Positions 1 to 8,218 of a stretch of DNA of 50,766 bases are shown here, piece after piece. The stretch's first letter is position 1. The number at the start of each line of letters is the position of its first letter. The notes beneath the pieces are model-generated. The model was not told the origin of the DNA. It made no database searches and saw nothing but the letters and a program-made list of their open reading frames with translations. The stretch lies in assembly GCF_002571225.1 (NCBI RefSeq), contig NZ_NVEC01000076.1, forward strand, positions 34,725-85,490. The letters are read 5' to 3'. A program made the translations under genes and the position numbers. The stretch comes from Bacillus sp. AFS059628 (GTDB taxonomy: Bacteria > Bacillota > Bacilli > Bacillales > Bacillaceae_G).

Positions 1-50
1 AATCAGTGGGGGATGAAGACAACCCCCACTGATTAAAGTTTCACTTTATC
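1..50. repeat. Dispersed hairpin repeat, copy 1 (cut by window edge)
   Basis: Perfect 12-bp arms AATCAGTGGGGG (1-12) and CCCCCACTGATT (23-34) are followed by the small dyad AAAGTTTCACTTT (35-47). The same layout recurs at 4346-4397 and, inverted, at 19591-19640. The tail contains the stop codon of the lipoprotein gene. It probably belongs to the short dispersed intergenic repeats of the B. cereus group and may also end transcription. Confidence 0.6.
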
Positions 51-897
51 TTTGTAAATTCATTTTTTCACCATACTCTTTCACAATTTGAATGATATTT
101 TGAAAAACACCTATTTTCTCTTTTTTACTATTTAATATTTTCAAATCATAATTTTCATAATATGTTTCTAATGCCTTTAATTGTGATTGTGAAGCATCTT
201 TTACCTGCACAGTAGCGTGTAGTTCATACTGTTTATATCCTTCCTTTACCTTTTCACCTGAAATTTCTTTACTTTCTTTTGCTCCAATTAATTTTTGAAC
301 TTTTTCCGGATAAATGACTTGCAAATAATATTCTTGTTCCTTTTCTAACTTATTGTATAGTGATTGTGAAATCGTATACCGTACTGTATAATCCACTTTT
401 TGATCTCCTGCTTTAATATGAAACGCAGTAATCTGCAAATCTTTTTTTGTTACTTCCGTTAAAGAACCTACCTGCTTCTCACCTTCTATTTTTTCTGAAA
501 CATTTGGAAATATAGCCAAGAGCTTTTCCGTATCTTTTTTATTCAGCATATACATAGCTTGCTTATGTTGTATCCATCCTCGTCTATCTTCCCCTCTTAG
601 CCATGCATAATACGTTTCTTTCTTTCCATCTCTACTAATTTGTATTTCGTATTCAGGTTCACCGAAGCTTCCTGTTATTTCTTGTTTCTCAGCTTTATCC
701 ATAATGTCTATTACTAACTTCGCTTCTGATTTCTGTAACTTTTTCTCTTTATGTTTTTTTTGTATAACGGTTACCCCTATCGTTTCTTTCACTTCATTCA
801 CCGTCTCTTCTATTTTTTCTGTTTCTTTTTTTGGCTCAGTTTGACTACAGGATGCTAGTAACATAACAACCATTAACAATACATATTTCCTTTTCAA
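46..897 (-). CDS. Putative lipoprotein of unknown function
   Basis: The product is 283 aa. I start at TTG 897 because AAAGGAGGA sits just upstream and this places a lipoprotein signal at the N-terminus: basic LKRKY, a hydrophobic stretch, then the lipobox LLASC with Cys near residue 17. A longer upstream extension in the same frame has no ribosome site and would bury the signal. The mature part is Lys/Glu-rich and hydrophilic, begins with a charged, probably coiled stretch (about 20-75), and has no domain I recognise. It should be anchored on the outer face of the membrane. The gene diverges from the methyltransferase at 1006 and ends inside a dispersed hairpin repeat. Function unknown. Confidence 0.75.
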   Translation of the reverse strand: MKRKYVLLMVVMLLASCSQTEPKKETEKIEETVNEVKETIGVTVIQKKHKEKKLQKSEAKLVIDIMDKAEKQEITGSFGEPEYEIQISRDGKKETYYAWLRGEDRRGWIQHKQAMYMLNKKDTEKLLAIFPNVSEKIEGEKQVGSLTEVTKKDLQITAFHIKAGDQKVDYTVRYTISQSLYNKLEKEQEYYLQVIYPEKVQKLIGAKESKEISGEKVKEGYKQYELHATVQVKDASQSQLKALETYYENYDLKILNSKKEKIGVFQNIIQIVKEYGEKMNLQR

Positions 898-1005
898 TTT
901 AATCCTCCTTTTATAATAAGAAATTCTTATAATCTTCATACAAAAAACCAAAACGTGACACACTATAAAATACGCTATACTAAGCATTGAAAGGAGGTCT
1001 TTTTC

Positions 1006-1782
1006 ATGTCCATTAATTTTCACGATGCAAATAATAAATACACATACGCACAGCGAAACGCCCATAGTTCTTGGGGAGAGATGATAAAAAGTATTACAAA
1101 TATACAAAACAAGCAAATTATTGATATCGGCTGTGGTGGCGGAATTTATACGAAAGAACTTGCCCTTATGGGAGCAGAAAGTGTTGTTGGACTTGATTTT
1201 TCAAAAGAAATATTACAAGCTGCAAAAGAAAATTGTAGCGGCTTTTCAAACATTTCATTCATTCACGGTGATGCACATAGCGTTCCATATCCTAATGATA
1301 CATTCGACATTGTTATTTCACGCGCAGTTATTCATCATTTACACGACATTCCCATATTTCTACGTGAAGCTTCTCGTATATTAAAGAAAAACGGTGTATT
1401 CATTGTACAAGACCGAACCATTGAAGATTGTACAATTCCTGGAAGCCCCGAACACATCCGTGGATATTTTTTCTCTATCTTTCCAAAACTCATTGAAATT
1501 GAAGCAAAAAGACGTCCAAAAACCACCACGATACAACAAGAATTACAAAAATATTTTCTTCACGTATTCCCCACTCAAACACAATGGGAAGTACGAAAAA
1601 TACATGATTCTGTAGAAGCATTATTACAAGATTTATCACCTCGAACAGGTCGATCTATTCTATTCGAATTAACAGATCATGAACTTTCTCAACTTCTACA
1701 ACAAGTACAGACTGCCTTGCAAAACGTATCTCCTATTATCGAAAGGGATCGGTGGACAATTTGGAGCGCCATGAAATTGTAA
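1006..1782 (+). CDS. Class I SAM-dependent methyltransferase (Methyltransf_11 type)
   Basis: The product is 258 aa, cytosolic. The SAM-binding motif I, IDIGCGGG, lies at about residues 39-46. It is followed by the acidic ribose-binding strand VVGLDFS (about 60-66) and the motif region FDIVISRAVIHHLHD. This is the UbiE/Methyltransf_11 fold; the C-terminal third is variable and gives no hint of the substrate. AAGGAGG lies about 10 nt before the ATG. The gene stands alone, with a strong terminator directly after the stop. It could act on a small molecule or a lipid; the sequence does not decide. Confidence 0.85.
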   Translation: MSINFHDANNKYTYAQRNAHSSWGEMIKSITNIQNKQIIDIGCGGGIYTKELALMGAESVVGLDFSKEILQAAKENCSGFSNISFIHGDAHSVPYPNDTFDIVISRAVIHHLHDIPIFLREASRILKKNGVFIVQDRTIEDCTIPGSPEHIRGYFFSIFPKLIEIEAKRRPKTTTIQQELQKYFLHVFPTQTQWEVRKIHDSVEALLQDLSPRTGRSILFELTDHELSQLLQQVQTALQNVSPIIERDRWTIWSAMKL

Positions 1783-1783
1783 G

Positions 1784-1821
1784 GAAGGAAGCCTCACAAA
1801 ATAATGTGAGGCTTCCTTCTT
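1784..1821. terminator. Bidirectional intrinsic terminator
   Basis: Perfect 15-bp arms (1784-1798 and 1805-1819) with a 6-nt loop sit between the converging methyltransferase gene and the small zinc-ribbon-like gene. Confidence 0.8.
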
Positions 1822-2031
1822 TCATAATCTAATTTTGCAACACTCTTGATATCCTCCACTTCTGGCCTGTGCACTTCCACACTTCGGACATACTAAATAT
1901 CTAGACTGATTTGTCAACAAACTACCTTTTTGAAAGAGTAAAACTTCTGCTTGTTTAAACGAACGCGAATAATATAACCACATAAAACCAATTATAGCAA
2001 TAATGCCAAATAATACTCCCATCGCAAGCAT
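1822..2031 (-). CDS. Small membrane protein with C-terminal Cys cluster
   Basis: The product is 69 aa. Start ATG 2031 is chosen because AGAGGTGA lies five bases upstream; a GTG at 2040 falls inside that ribosome site. One transmembrane helix (about residues 3-20) is followed by a linker and a C-terminal CPKCG motif (Cys48, Cys51) with CC at 64-65. This resembles a half zinc ribbon facing the cytoplasm. Function unknown. It converges on the methyltransferase gene, with which it shares a terminator. Confidence 0.65.
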   Translation of the reverse strand: MLAMGVLFGIIAIIGFMWLYYSRSFKQAEVLLFQKGSLLTNQSRYLVCPKCGSAQARSGGYQECCKIRL

Positions 2032-2254
2032 TTCAGTCACCTCTTTTGGTTTGTTCTTTCCAGCAAGTGGATTGTTGTATTATTCTCTGTAAATTCAAAC
2101 AATCCCTTCTTTACTCCTATAAATATCAACTTTCTCTACAAATTTTACAATTCTCCACAAAATTTCACCCTCGTTTTACAATTCACCATTCCCTTTACAA
2201 CAATGAAAATCACATTCGATATTTCGCTATTTAAATATATCTTTCAAAAAAATA

Positions 2255-2283
2255 TTGACTTTCAAAAAAAAACATGTGACAAT
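2255..2283 (+). promoter_or_regulatory. Likely promoter of the brnQ T-box leader
   Basis: TTGACT at 2255-2260 and GACAAT at 2278-2283 are 17 bp apart, with a TG one base before the -10, consistent with an extended -10 sigma-A promoter. It lies about 30 bp upstream of the T-box stem I. The -10 match is weak. Confidence 0.4.
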
Positions 2284-2314
2284 ACTGTCAGAATACTTGA
2301 ATAAAAATTCATTG

Positions 2315-2578
2315 ACGAGAACGAGTACGTTATAGGACTGTCCCCCAGAGAGTTGGCGATTGCTGAAAGCCAACGTTCAGTGCGTAGCCGAAAATCATCT
2401 CCGAGAAGTAGAACCGAATGTTACAGTAAGTTCTTACCGGCTGTCCCCCGTTACAAGGAACACGTATCATGTTGTACGTTGTAAAGCCGTATACATATAG
2501 ACTCATTTCTACATGTATAAATTAGGGTGGTATCGCGGGTAAATATAACTCGTCCCTTTCTTTAGGGACGAGTTTTTT
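2315..2578 (+). promoter_or_regulatory. T-box leader upstream of brnQ, probable isoleucine specifier
   Basis: The conserved T-box AGGGTGGTATCGCGG begins at 2524 and is followed by a terminator with arms ACTCGTCCCT/AGGGACGAGT (2548-2572) and a T-run. Upstream, stem I carries the usual AGAGAGTTGGC apical segment. In the specifier loop the codon aligning with other T-boxes is ATC (2394-2396), preceded by GAAA, which fits tRNA-Ile. AAT (Asn) is the only other frame that aligns, and it does not fit the downstream carrier. Uncharged tRNA should favour the antiterminator and switch on brnQ. Confidence 0.9.
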
Positions 2579-2616
2579 GTGTTCTTACAAATGAATGTAA
2601 AAAAGGAGGAAAAACA

Positions 2617-3972
2617 ATGAACACTGTATCAAAAAAACATATTTTTTTCACGGGTCTTATGCTATTTTCTTTATTTTTTGGGGCAGGTAATTTAATTTTC
2701 CCTCCCATGCTTGGACAAAATGCAGGTGAAAACTTTTGGCCTGCAATAATTGGATTTTTACTAACAGGGGTCGGTTTACCATTATTAACTGTTATTGCAA
2801 TTTCTTTATCAGGAAATGGTATGCAACAACTCGCAAGTCATGTTCACCCATTATTCGGAATTTTCTTTACTGTTGTTGTATACATCGCTATCGGTCCTTC
2901 TATGGGAATTCCACGCGTTGCAAATGTCGCTTATGAAATGGGTGTTAGTTCTTTCTTACCAGAAACAATTCGCTCTAGTAGTCTAGCACTATTTTTATAC
3001 ACGATCATTTTCTTCGCAATCGTATTTTGGCTTAGTTTAAATCCATCTAAACTTGTCGATCGCATTGGAAATATTTTAACACCTATTTTATTACTCTCTA
3101 TTTTCTTGTTATTTGTTAAAAGTGTATTTACACCACTCGGGCAATCAGGACTAGCAATGCAAGAGTATCAAACTTCTCCAATCTTCAAGGGCTTTATGGA
3201 AGGATACTTAACGATGGATACCATTTCGGCACTTGCATTTGGAATTATCGTTGTAAATGCCATTCGTTCTAAAGGTGTACAGGATCGTAAATCCATTGCC
3301 ATCGCAACAGCAAAAGCAGGACTTATTGCCGCTATCGGTCTCGTACTTGTATATGGTGCACTTGGCTGGCTCGGTGCAACTAGTGTCTCTCTCGGATACG
3401 CAAAAAATGGTGGACAATTACTTACTGTCATCGTACAACAGTTATTCGGTCCATACGGTTTGTTTCTATTATCTCTTATCGTTACACTCGCTTGCTTAAC
3501 AACATGTGTTGGACTTGTATCTGCATGTAGTCAATACTTCTCAACATTATTGACTAAATTTTCATACAAAACGTACGCTAGCATCATTTGCGCATTAGGA
3601 TTATTAGTTGCCAACTTAGGTTTAACAAAAATTATTGCTATCTCTGTTCCAATCCTACTTGTCGTATATCCAATTGCGATTGTACTTGTTCTACTATCGT
3701 TACTTCATAAATATTTCGGTGGGTATCGCTCTGTTTATGTAGGTACTTTAATTGGAGCAGCAATTGTAAGCGTATTTGATGGATTAAAACAAGGTGGTAT
3801 TTCCATTTCATTTATCACACCATATTTTGAGTTTATCCCTTTATATAATGAAGGAATTGGCTGGCTAATACCAGCATTAGCCGGAGCTCTTATTGGCCTT
3901 ACAATCGCTAAGCTAAGCGGTGCAAAAAAAGTTCCTTTACTAAACGAATCTCATGAAGTAAAAGCATCCTAA
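2617..3972 (+). CDS. brnQ: Branched-chain amino acid:cation symporter BrnQ
   Basis: The product is 451 aa, the usual size for the LIVCS family, and an integral membrane protein with about 12 hydrophobic helices. The N-terminal segment FFGAGNLIFPPMLGQNAG (about 20-37) is the family signature. The protein imports Leu, Ile and Val with Na+ or H+. AAAGGAGG sits about 9 nt before the ATG. The T-box upstream (2315-2578) ties its expression to isoleucine shortage, in line with the ilv-leu operon of this window. It is monocistronic, closed by a terminator at 3971-3998. B. cereus strains usually carry several BrnQ paralogues, so the symbol names the family rather than one copy. Confidence 0.92.
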   Translation: MNTVSKKHIFFTGLMLFSLFFGAGNLIFPPMLGQNAGENFWPAIIGFLLTGVGLPLLTVIAISLSGNGMQQLASHVHPLFGIFFTVVVYIAIGPSMGIPRVANVAYEMGVSSFLPETIRSSSLALFLYTIIFFAIVFWLSLNPSKLVDRIGNILTPILLLSIFLLFVKSVFTPLGQSGLAMQEYQTSPIFKGFMEGYLTMDTISALAFGIIVVNAIRSKGVQDRKSIAIATAKAGLIAAIGLVLVYGALGWLGATSVSLGYAKNGGQLLTVIVQQLFGPYGLFLLSLIVTLACLTTCVGLVSACSQYFSTLLTKFSYKTYASIICALGLLVANLGLTKIIAISVPILLVVYPIAIVLVLLSLLHKYFGGYRSVYVGTLIGAAIVSVFDGLKQGGISISFITPYFEFIPLYNEGIGWLIPALAGALIGLTIAKLSGAKKVPLLNESHEVKAS

Positions 3973-3998
3973 AAAAACTCCCGCATGGGAGTTTTTTT
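3971..3998. terminator. Intrinsic terminator after brnQ
   Basis: AAAAAAACTCCC (3971-3982) and GGGAGTTTTTTT (3987-3998) flank a GCAT loop. It can act in both directions and also closes the converging small gene that ends at 3997. Confidence 0.85.
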
Positions 3999-4260
3999 AC
4001 ATTCGATAAGCAGTATGATTAAAGCTACTTATTTTATAAGCTTTCGTATAATAGTCGATATTTGTATCCACCGTTTCTACTTTGACAACATCATAGGACT
4101 CTTCTTGCTTTACTAAAAATAAATAGTACTCTTCTGTCGCCTCAACAATTGCAATTTTATCTGTTTCAACATTATATTGTTCACAAAGCGCTTGTAATGC
4201 GTTCACATAATCCCCTAGTTTTTTAGACTTATCCATGCCGAATATAGTTTGAACTAACAT
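3997..4260 (-). CDS. Small conserved-looking protein of unknown function
   Basis: The product is 87 aa and soluble. Several starts are possible; I take ATG 4260 because AAAGGGGAG is 7 nt upstream, whereas the ATG two codons earlier is too close to it. The sequence is mixed alpha/beta and ends in an aromatic-rich tail (YYTKAYKISSFNHTAYRM). I recognise no domain. It lies between brnQ and liaR on the opposite strand to brnQ and is not obviously linked to either. Confidence 0.6.
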   Translation of the reverse strand: MLVQTIFGMDKSKKLGDYVNALQALCEQYNVETDKIAIVEATEEYYLFLVKQEESYDVVKVETVDTNIDYYTKAYKISSFNHTAYRM

Positions 4261-4345
4261 ATACATTCTCCCCTTTATATGTACTGTTAACAACCTAATG
4301 ATAACGCTTACATTTATTATCGTCAATAAAAAAATTTGGTGCAAA

Positions 4346-4397
4346 CTAATAATCAGTGAGATAGCCCTCCCACTGATTATTAGCCTTCACTTTATCA
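4346..4397. repeat. Dispersed hairpin repeat, copy 2
   Basis: Perfect 13-bp arms (4346-4358 and 4371-4383) centred on AATCAGTG/CACTGATT are followed by TTCACTTTATC, as in copy 1 at 1-50. The repeat starts exactly at the liaR stop codon and may end the lia transcript. Confidence 0.6.
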
Positions 4398-5027
4398 TTT
4401 CGTCAATTGATGTCTAAATGCATAAATAACCGCCTGTGTACGATCACTTACATTAAGCTTATTTAATATATTACTCACATGTGTCTTTACTGTTTTGAGA
4501 GCAATAAACAATTCATCTGCAATCTCTTGATTACTTTTCCCTTCTGCAATTAATAACAAAATTTCAGACTCTCTTTCTGTTAACTCCTCATGCAAAGGTT
4601 GTTCTTTCTTCTGACGCATACGAGACATCATTTTACCAGTAACTTTTGGCTCTAATACCGTTTCTCCATCATAAGTAGCTCGTACAGCGTCTGCTATATC
4701 ACTCGCTCTTGATGTTTTTAATAAATAACTTGTCGCTCCAGCCTCAATTACAGGGTACAACTTCTCGTCATCTAAAAAGCTCGTTACAACTACAATTTTT
4801 GCTTCTGGCCATTCCTGAATAATAGCTCGTGTTGCTTCAACCCCATCCATCTCATCCATGACAAGGTCCATCAAAATAATATCCGGTCTTAATTGCAAAG
4901 CTAACTCTGCACCTTTTCTCCCATTTTCAGCTTCTCCAACTACTTCAATATCTGGCTGTGTTGATAAATATGCTGATACACCCATTCGAACCATTTCATG
5001 ATCATCCACTAGTAATACTTTTATCAT
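4395..5027 (-). CDS. liaR: Response regulator LiaR (NarL/FixJ family)
   Basis: The product is 210 aa. The N-terminal receiver has the acidic pair DD8-9, phosphoacceptor Asp54 in ILMDLVMD, and the switch Thr and Lys near residues 82 and 104. A LuxR-type helix-turn-helix occupies about 145-205 ([40 protein letters not shown]). It is the cytoplasmic partner of LiaS; in Bacillus, LiaFSR answers lipid II-targeting antibiotics and envelope damage by activating liaIH. The start overlaps the liaS stop by 4 nt, so the two are translationally coupled. A LiaR-like operator is visible upstream of liaI at 8074-8093, supporting positive autoregulation of the whole operon. Confidence 0.93.
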   Translation of the reverse strand: MIKVLLVDDHEMVRMGVSAYLSTQPDIEVVGEAENGRKGAELALQLRPDIILMDLVMDEMDGVEATRAIIQEWPEAKIVVVTSFLDDEKLYPVIEAGATSYLLKTSRASDIADAVRATYDGETVLEPKVTGKMMSRMRQKKEQPLHEELTERESEILLLIAEGKSNQEIADELFIALKTVKTHVSNILNKLNVSDRTQAVIYAFRHQLTK

Positions 5028-6079
5028 GATTCTCCCCCTCTCTCAATCATAATCGGTACTTTCACTTCTATTTGCGTACCTTTAGCCGGAAAACTAAGCA
5101 CTTTTAATGTCCCACCAATTTCATGAACACGCTCTTGCATTGATCTTAAACCATATGAACCAGCTTTATTAACTCCAACTTCAAATCCAACACCATCATC
5201 AATAATTTTTAGAATTGCATATTGATCAATTTTTCGAAGACGCACTTCCGTTTTCTTTGCCTTCGCATGCCGTAAAGTATTAGAAAGCGCCTCTTGTACA
5301 ATGCGGAATAAATGATCTTCTACACCTTTTTTCAATTCTATTGGATCGATTAACCATTCAATTTTCATATGTTGCTTTCTAGAAAGTTCTGTTAATAACT
5401 CTTCTATTCCCTCTGTTAGCTTCTTACCTTCTAACTGTACTGGGCGTAAATGAAGAAGTAATGCTCTCATTTCTGATTGTGCATTTACAACCATATTTTC
5501 AACGAGCTGCAACTGCTTTTTCGTCGTTTCTGGAAATTCAGCTACTTGTTCATTAATAGCCGACATCATCATCGACATTGCAAAAAGCTGCTGACTTACA
5601 GAATCATGCAGCTCCCTCGCCAATCGATGCCTCTCTTGGGAAATCGCTTCTTGTCTCATCTCTTCATTCCAATGAGCTCGTTCATTCGTTACTTTTTGAA
5701 AGAGTCCAGCTTGCTCCTCTAATCGACGAGCAAGACCGATTACTTTTCGTTCCACTTCATGAAATTCATCATCTGCAGTAAACGAAACATCGCTCGGAAA
5801 ATTCCCTCGCTCTACTTCAAATAAAAACGTATTTAATCCTTGTATACGCTGCTCTATATAGTAACCGATTGCATATCCTACAATTCCCCCGATAAGTAAA
5901 CTTGTAGTCATAATAAACAAGCCAATTGGAACAGAAGCGATGGATTCCTTCCATAGTAAATCATACACTTGTTGCTCGCTCTTCCATACATATACAATTG
6001 TACAAATAAGTGCGATACTAACAGAGGACAACATAGAATAACGAATATACATCCACGAAATATTTTTTTGTTTCTTCAT
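5024..6079 (-). CDS. liaS: Sensor histidine kinase LiaS
   Basis: The product is 351 aa. Two transmembrane helices (about 14-31 and 50-74) enclose a very short extracellular loop, typical of intramembrane-sensing kinases. A HAMP-like linker follows, then a HisKA_3 dimerisation helix with [13 protein letters not shown] (phosphoacceptor His158), then the HATPase domain (about 250-345) with N box [19 protein letters not shown] and [12 protein letters not shown]. It phosphorylates LiaR and is held inactive by LiaF in known systems. The start overlaps the liaF stop by one base and the end overlaps liaR. Confidence 0.93.
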   Translation of the reverse strand: MKKQKNISWMYIRYSMLSSVSIALICTIVYVWKSEQQVYDLLWKESIASVPIGLFIMTTSLLIGGIVGYAIGYYIEQRIQGLNTFLFEVERGNFPSDVSFTADDEFHEVERKVIGLARRLEEQAGLFQKVTNERAHWNEEMRQEAISQERHRLARELHDSVSQQLFAMSMMMSAINEQVAEFPETTKKQLQLVENMVVNAQSEMRALLLHLRPVQLEGKKLTEGIEELLTELSRKQHMKIEWLIDPIELKKGVEDHLFRIVQEALSNTLRHAKAKKTEVRLRKIDQYAILKIIDDGVGFEVGVNKAGSYGLRSMQERVHEIGGTLKVLSFPAKGTQIEVKVPIMIERGGES

Positions 6080-6819
6080 TATACTTTCCTCACTTCCGTA
6101 TCGCCTACGACAAGCGAAGAAATAATTTTAATACGACGAGGAGCCTCTTTATACTGCTCTGTTCTAAATGTAACATTGCGGTTAAACCCTGTCTCTTCAT
6201 GTCCTGGCAAAAGCACCCGTCCGACAATAACAGAATGATTTAAAGAAAGTTCAATATCATATGGCACATATAAACGAATATTACCAACGACACCTCGAAT
6301 AACAATTACCGTTTCTCCTTCAGGAATCATAGCAGTTGTTAAATCTATTTCCACATCGCAAGCACCATATTGAACATTAATATCCTCGAGTTCATAAATA
6401 TGATCCATCATTCGTACATTACCTACAAACATATTTTTCAAATATGGTTCTGTACGATATATTTGCTTCTCTTCGTCTATAATCCCTTTTTCTTTAATTT
6501 CAACTTTCATTGCCTTTTGCTTATGCCCTTGTTGAATCAATTGATAACCAATTAAAGCTAAACAAGCGAATACGACAAGAACAAATGCTGCTGATGAAAA
6601 TAAGAAGAATAAAAATACGATACCACCAACAAATAAAAATACATTTCCCCGTACATAACGATTCTTTTTACGATAATGCCTTCCAAACATAAGCATAATA
6701 AATGCAAAAATGAGACCACCTGGTTCAAAATGTCCAAGTATCATATCAAGAAAAAGACCGAATCCAAATATGATGAGGAGCATCCCCATTAATTGTGTTT
6801 TTGAAAAATGTTTCTTCAT
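6079..6819 (-). CDS. liaF: LiaF, membrane inhibitor of the LiaRS system
   Basis: The product is 246 aa. I use ATG 6819, which follows GGGGGGAGCTGAA; an in-frame start further upstream has no ribosome site. The N-terminal half has four hydrophobic segments. The C-terminal half (about 135-246) is the soluble beta-rich YvqF domain of cell-wall-active antibiotic response proteins, with repeated hydrophobic strands such as GETVIVIRGVVGNIRLYVPYDIEL. LiaF keeps LiaS inactive until the envelope is stressed. It lies directly upstream of liaS, as in the conserved liaFSR order of Firmicutes. Confidence 0.9.
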   Translation of the reverse strand: MKKHFSKTQLMGMLLIIFGFGLFLDMILGHFEPGGLIFAFIMLMFGRHYRKKNRYVRGNVFLFVGGIVFLFFLFSSAAFVLVVFACLALIGYQLIQQGHKQKAMKVEIKEKGIIDEEKQIYRTEPYLKNMFVGNVRMMDHIYELEDINVQYGACDVEIDLTTAMIPEGETVIVIRGVVGNIRLYVPYDIELSLNHSVIVGRVLLPGHEETGFNRNVTFRTEQYKEAPRRIKIISSLVVGDTEVRKV

Positions 6820-6925
6820 TTCAGCTCCCCCCTTCTTGTCACATATACATAGAAGAAAAGGCATTGCTTTCCAATACCTTTTCTCCTATCACTATATCAT
6901 AAGCCTGTTTTATAATATACTACTA

Positions 6926-7588
6926 TTATTTTGTTAACTCTTTCGTTAACGATACATCATTCTTTTCCTTCATTTCACGCTCAAGCTTTGCAATCTTCAT
7001 ATCAAATGTGTCACGTTCATGTTCCTCATTCATACGAGTTTCTAAGTCGCGAATATGATCCTCAATTTCTTCAAATCGTAAAAATGGATTATTTTCATCC
7101 ATTTTATGCATCGCAGTATTCATACGGCGATTTGCATGCGCCATATTTTCACGTGCCATTAATTCCATACGCTTTGCGTGCATTTCTTTTAATTTATTTT
7201 TCATTTCAGAAAGACGACGCTCTAACTCATCAATTTGCTCTACAACACCTGCATACATTTCTTCTAATCGAGTTACTTGCCCTTCATAATAAGCTACTTC
7301 CTCTAAAGCACGCTCATGTAGTTGTAGTTCGCCTGCTTCTTGAGCAATGATTGCTTGCTTCGATCTTTTATTAACGAAATATCGCGCTTGCTCAAGTTCA
7401 CGAGCAAAATTAGATTTTAATGTTTTATGACGCTGAATTAACTTCTCAATTTTTGTGATTTCACGCTCACTATCGCGTAAATATTGGTTTAACATAGCGA
7501 TTGGATTTTTTCTTTCTTTCTCATCTAACACATTATGAAAATCTGCTAAAATTGCATCGCGTACACGTCCGAATAAAGATTGTTTCAT
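6926..7588 (-). CDS. liaH: LiaH, PspA/IM30-family membrane-stress protein
   Basis: The product is 220 aa, nearly all helical and highly charged, as in the PspA/Vipp1/IM30 family. The long coiled coil runs from about 25 to 155 (ERKNPIAMLNQYLRDSEREI onward). The family oligomerises into large rings or arcs at damaged membrane. It sits 45 nt downstream of liaI and upstream of liaF, so it should be induced by LiaR with the rest of the operon. Some databases label B. cereus homologues as flagellar basal body proteins; the sequence does not support that. Confidence 0.88.
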   Translation of the reverse strand: MKQSLFGRVRDAILADFHNVLDEKERKNPIAMLNQYLRDSEREITKIEKLIQRHKTLKSNFARELEQARYFVNKRSKQAIIAQEAGELQLHERALEEVAYYEGQVTRLEEMYAGVVEQIDELERRLSEMKNKLKEMHAKRMELMARENMAHANRRMNTAMHKMDENNPFLRFEEIEDHIRDLETRMNEEHERDTFDMKIAKLEREMKEKNDVSLTKELTK

Positions 7589-7633
7589 TATAATCTTCCT
7601 CTCTTCTACTTTATAAATTTGATTTATTTTATA

Positions 7634-7990
7634 TTAGTTTTTCATTAACTTGTTCCACTCATCTTCAAAGTTGCTATATGGTTTAGAACTTTCTGGAGCA
7701 GAATCAACAACTACATCTTTTTCTTTTTTCCACTCACGGTATCCGTAGTATAAAACTACTAATGCTGCAATACCGATTAATGCTGGGGAATGAGAAAGGG
7801 CGATGGACAAGCCGATTAAACCAACAATACCCCAAGCTAACTTTCCAAAAAATGATTGTGCTCGCACAAATGATTTATAGCTCCAGTACACAACTCCTGC
7901 TCCAATTGCGAATCCTATAATACCAGCAAGACTGCCAAGAGCAATTAAAGCTAAAATACCAGCCGCGATAAACGCTAGAAATTGTTTCAT
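7634..7990 (-). CDS. liaI: LiaI-like small membrane protein
   Basis: The product is 118 aa. It has two clusters of hydrophobic helices (about 5-40 and 48-85) and a short hydrophilic cytoplasmic tail ending EDEWNKLMKN. LiaI anchors LiaH at the membrane in B. subtilis. The position as first gene before liaH, behind a LiaR-like operator, supports the name. GGGAGG lies 9 nt before the ATG. Sequence similarity to B. subtilis LiaI is in topology more than residues, so the symbol rests partly on context. Confidence 0.75.
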   Translation of the reverse strand: MKQFLAFIAAGILALIALGSLAGIIGFAIGAGVVYWSYKSFVRAQSFFGKLAWGIVGLIGLSIALSHSPALIGIAALVVLYYGYREWKKEKDVVVDSAPESSKPYSNFEDEWNKLMKN

Positions 7991-8023
7991 CTTGTGCTTG
8001 CCTCCCTTCGATTTGATACTCTT

Positions 8024-8093
8024 ATCTTAACTATTTTTTCTTTTTTCCATAACGAGCTTAAGAACCGTTTTCGACTCAGACTTAAGACCGAGT
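8024..8093 (-). promoter_or_regulatory. liaI promoter with LiaR-type operator
   Basis: On the minus strand a -10 box TAAGAT lies at 8029-8024, with only a weak -35 (TTATGG, 8052-8047). Upstream, ACTCAGAC-TTAA-GACCGAGT at 8074-8093 is an imperfect palindrome (6 of 8 arm pairs, 4-bp centre), the form expected of a LiaR box. A poor -35 with an upstream dyad fits a promoter that depends on an activator. Confidence 0.65.
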
Positions 8094-8157
8094 TGCATTC
8101 AGCCTTTTGTAAAAACATACGGTAGGATAGAATCATTCACTCTTTTTCCGCACATAA

Positions 8158-8191
8158 AAAGCCGCACAGAGAACATTCTCTGTACGGCTTT
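8158..8191 (-). terminator. Intrinsic terminator after the NhaC-family gene
   Basis: AAAGCCGCACAGAGAA pairs with TTCTCTGTACGGCTTT, with a mispair near the base. On the minus strand it is followed by a T-run and lies about 28 nt past the transporter stop codon. Confidence 0.8.
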
Positions 8192-8218
8192 CGTTACGAT
8201 TCATAAACTTCATTTTCA

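Noticed and set aside
898-1116. N-terminal extension of the lipoprotein frame
   Set aside because: It overlaps the divergent methyltransferase start, has no ribosome site and would hide the lipoprotein signal.
2046-2234. 62-aa plus-strand frame upstream of the brnQ T-box
   Set aside because: It has no ribosome site, low-complexity AT-driven composition and no support from context.
6926-7588. Flagellar basal body rod protein for the liaH gene
   Set aside because: The protein is a coiled-coil PspA/IM30 type in a lia operon; no flagellar gene is near.
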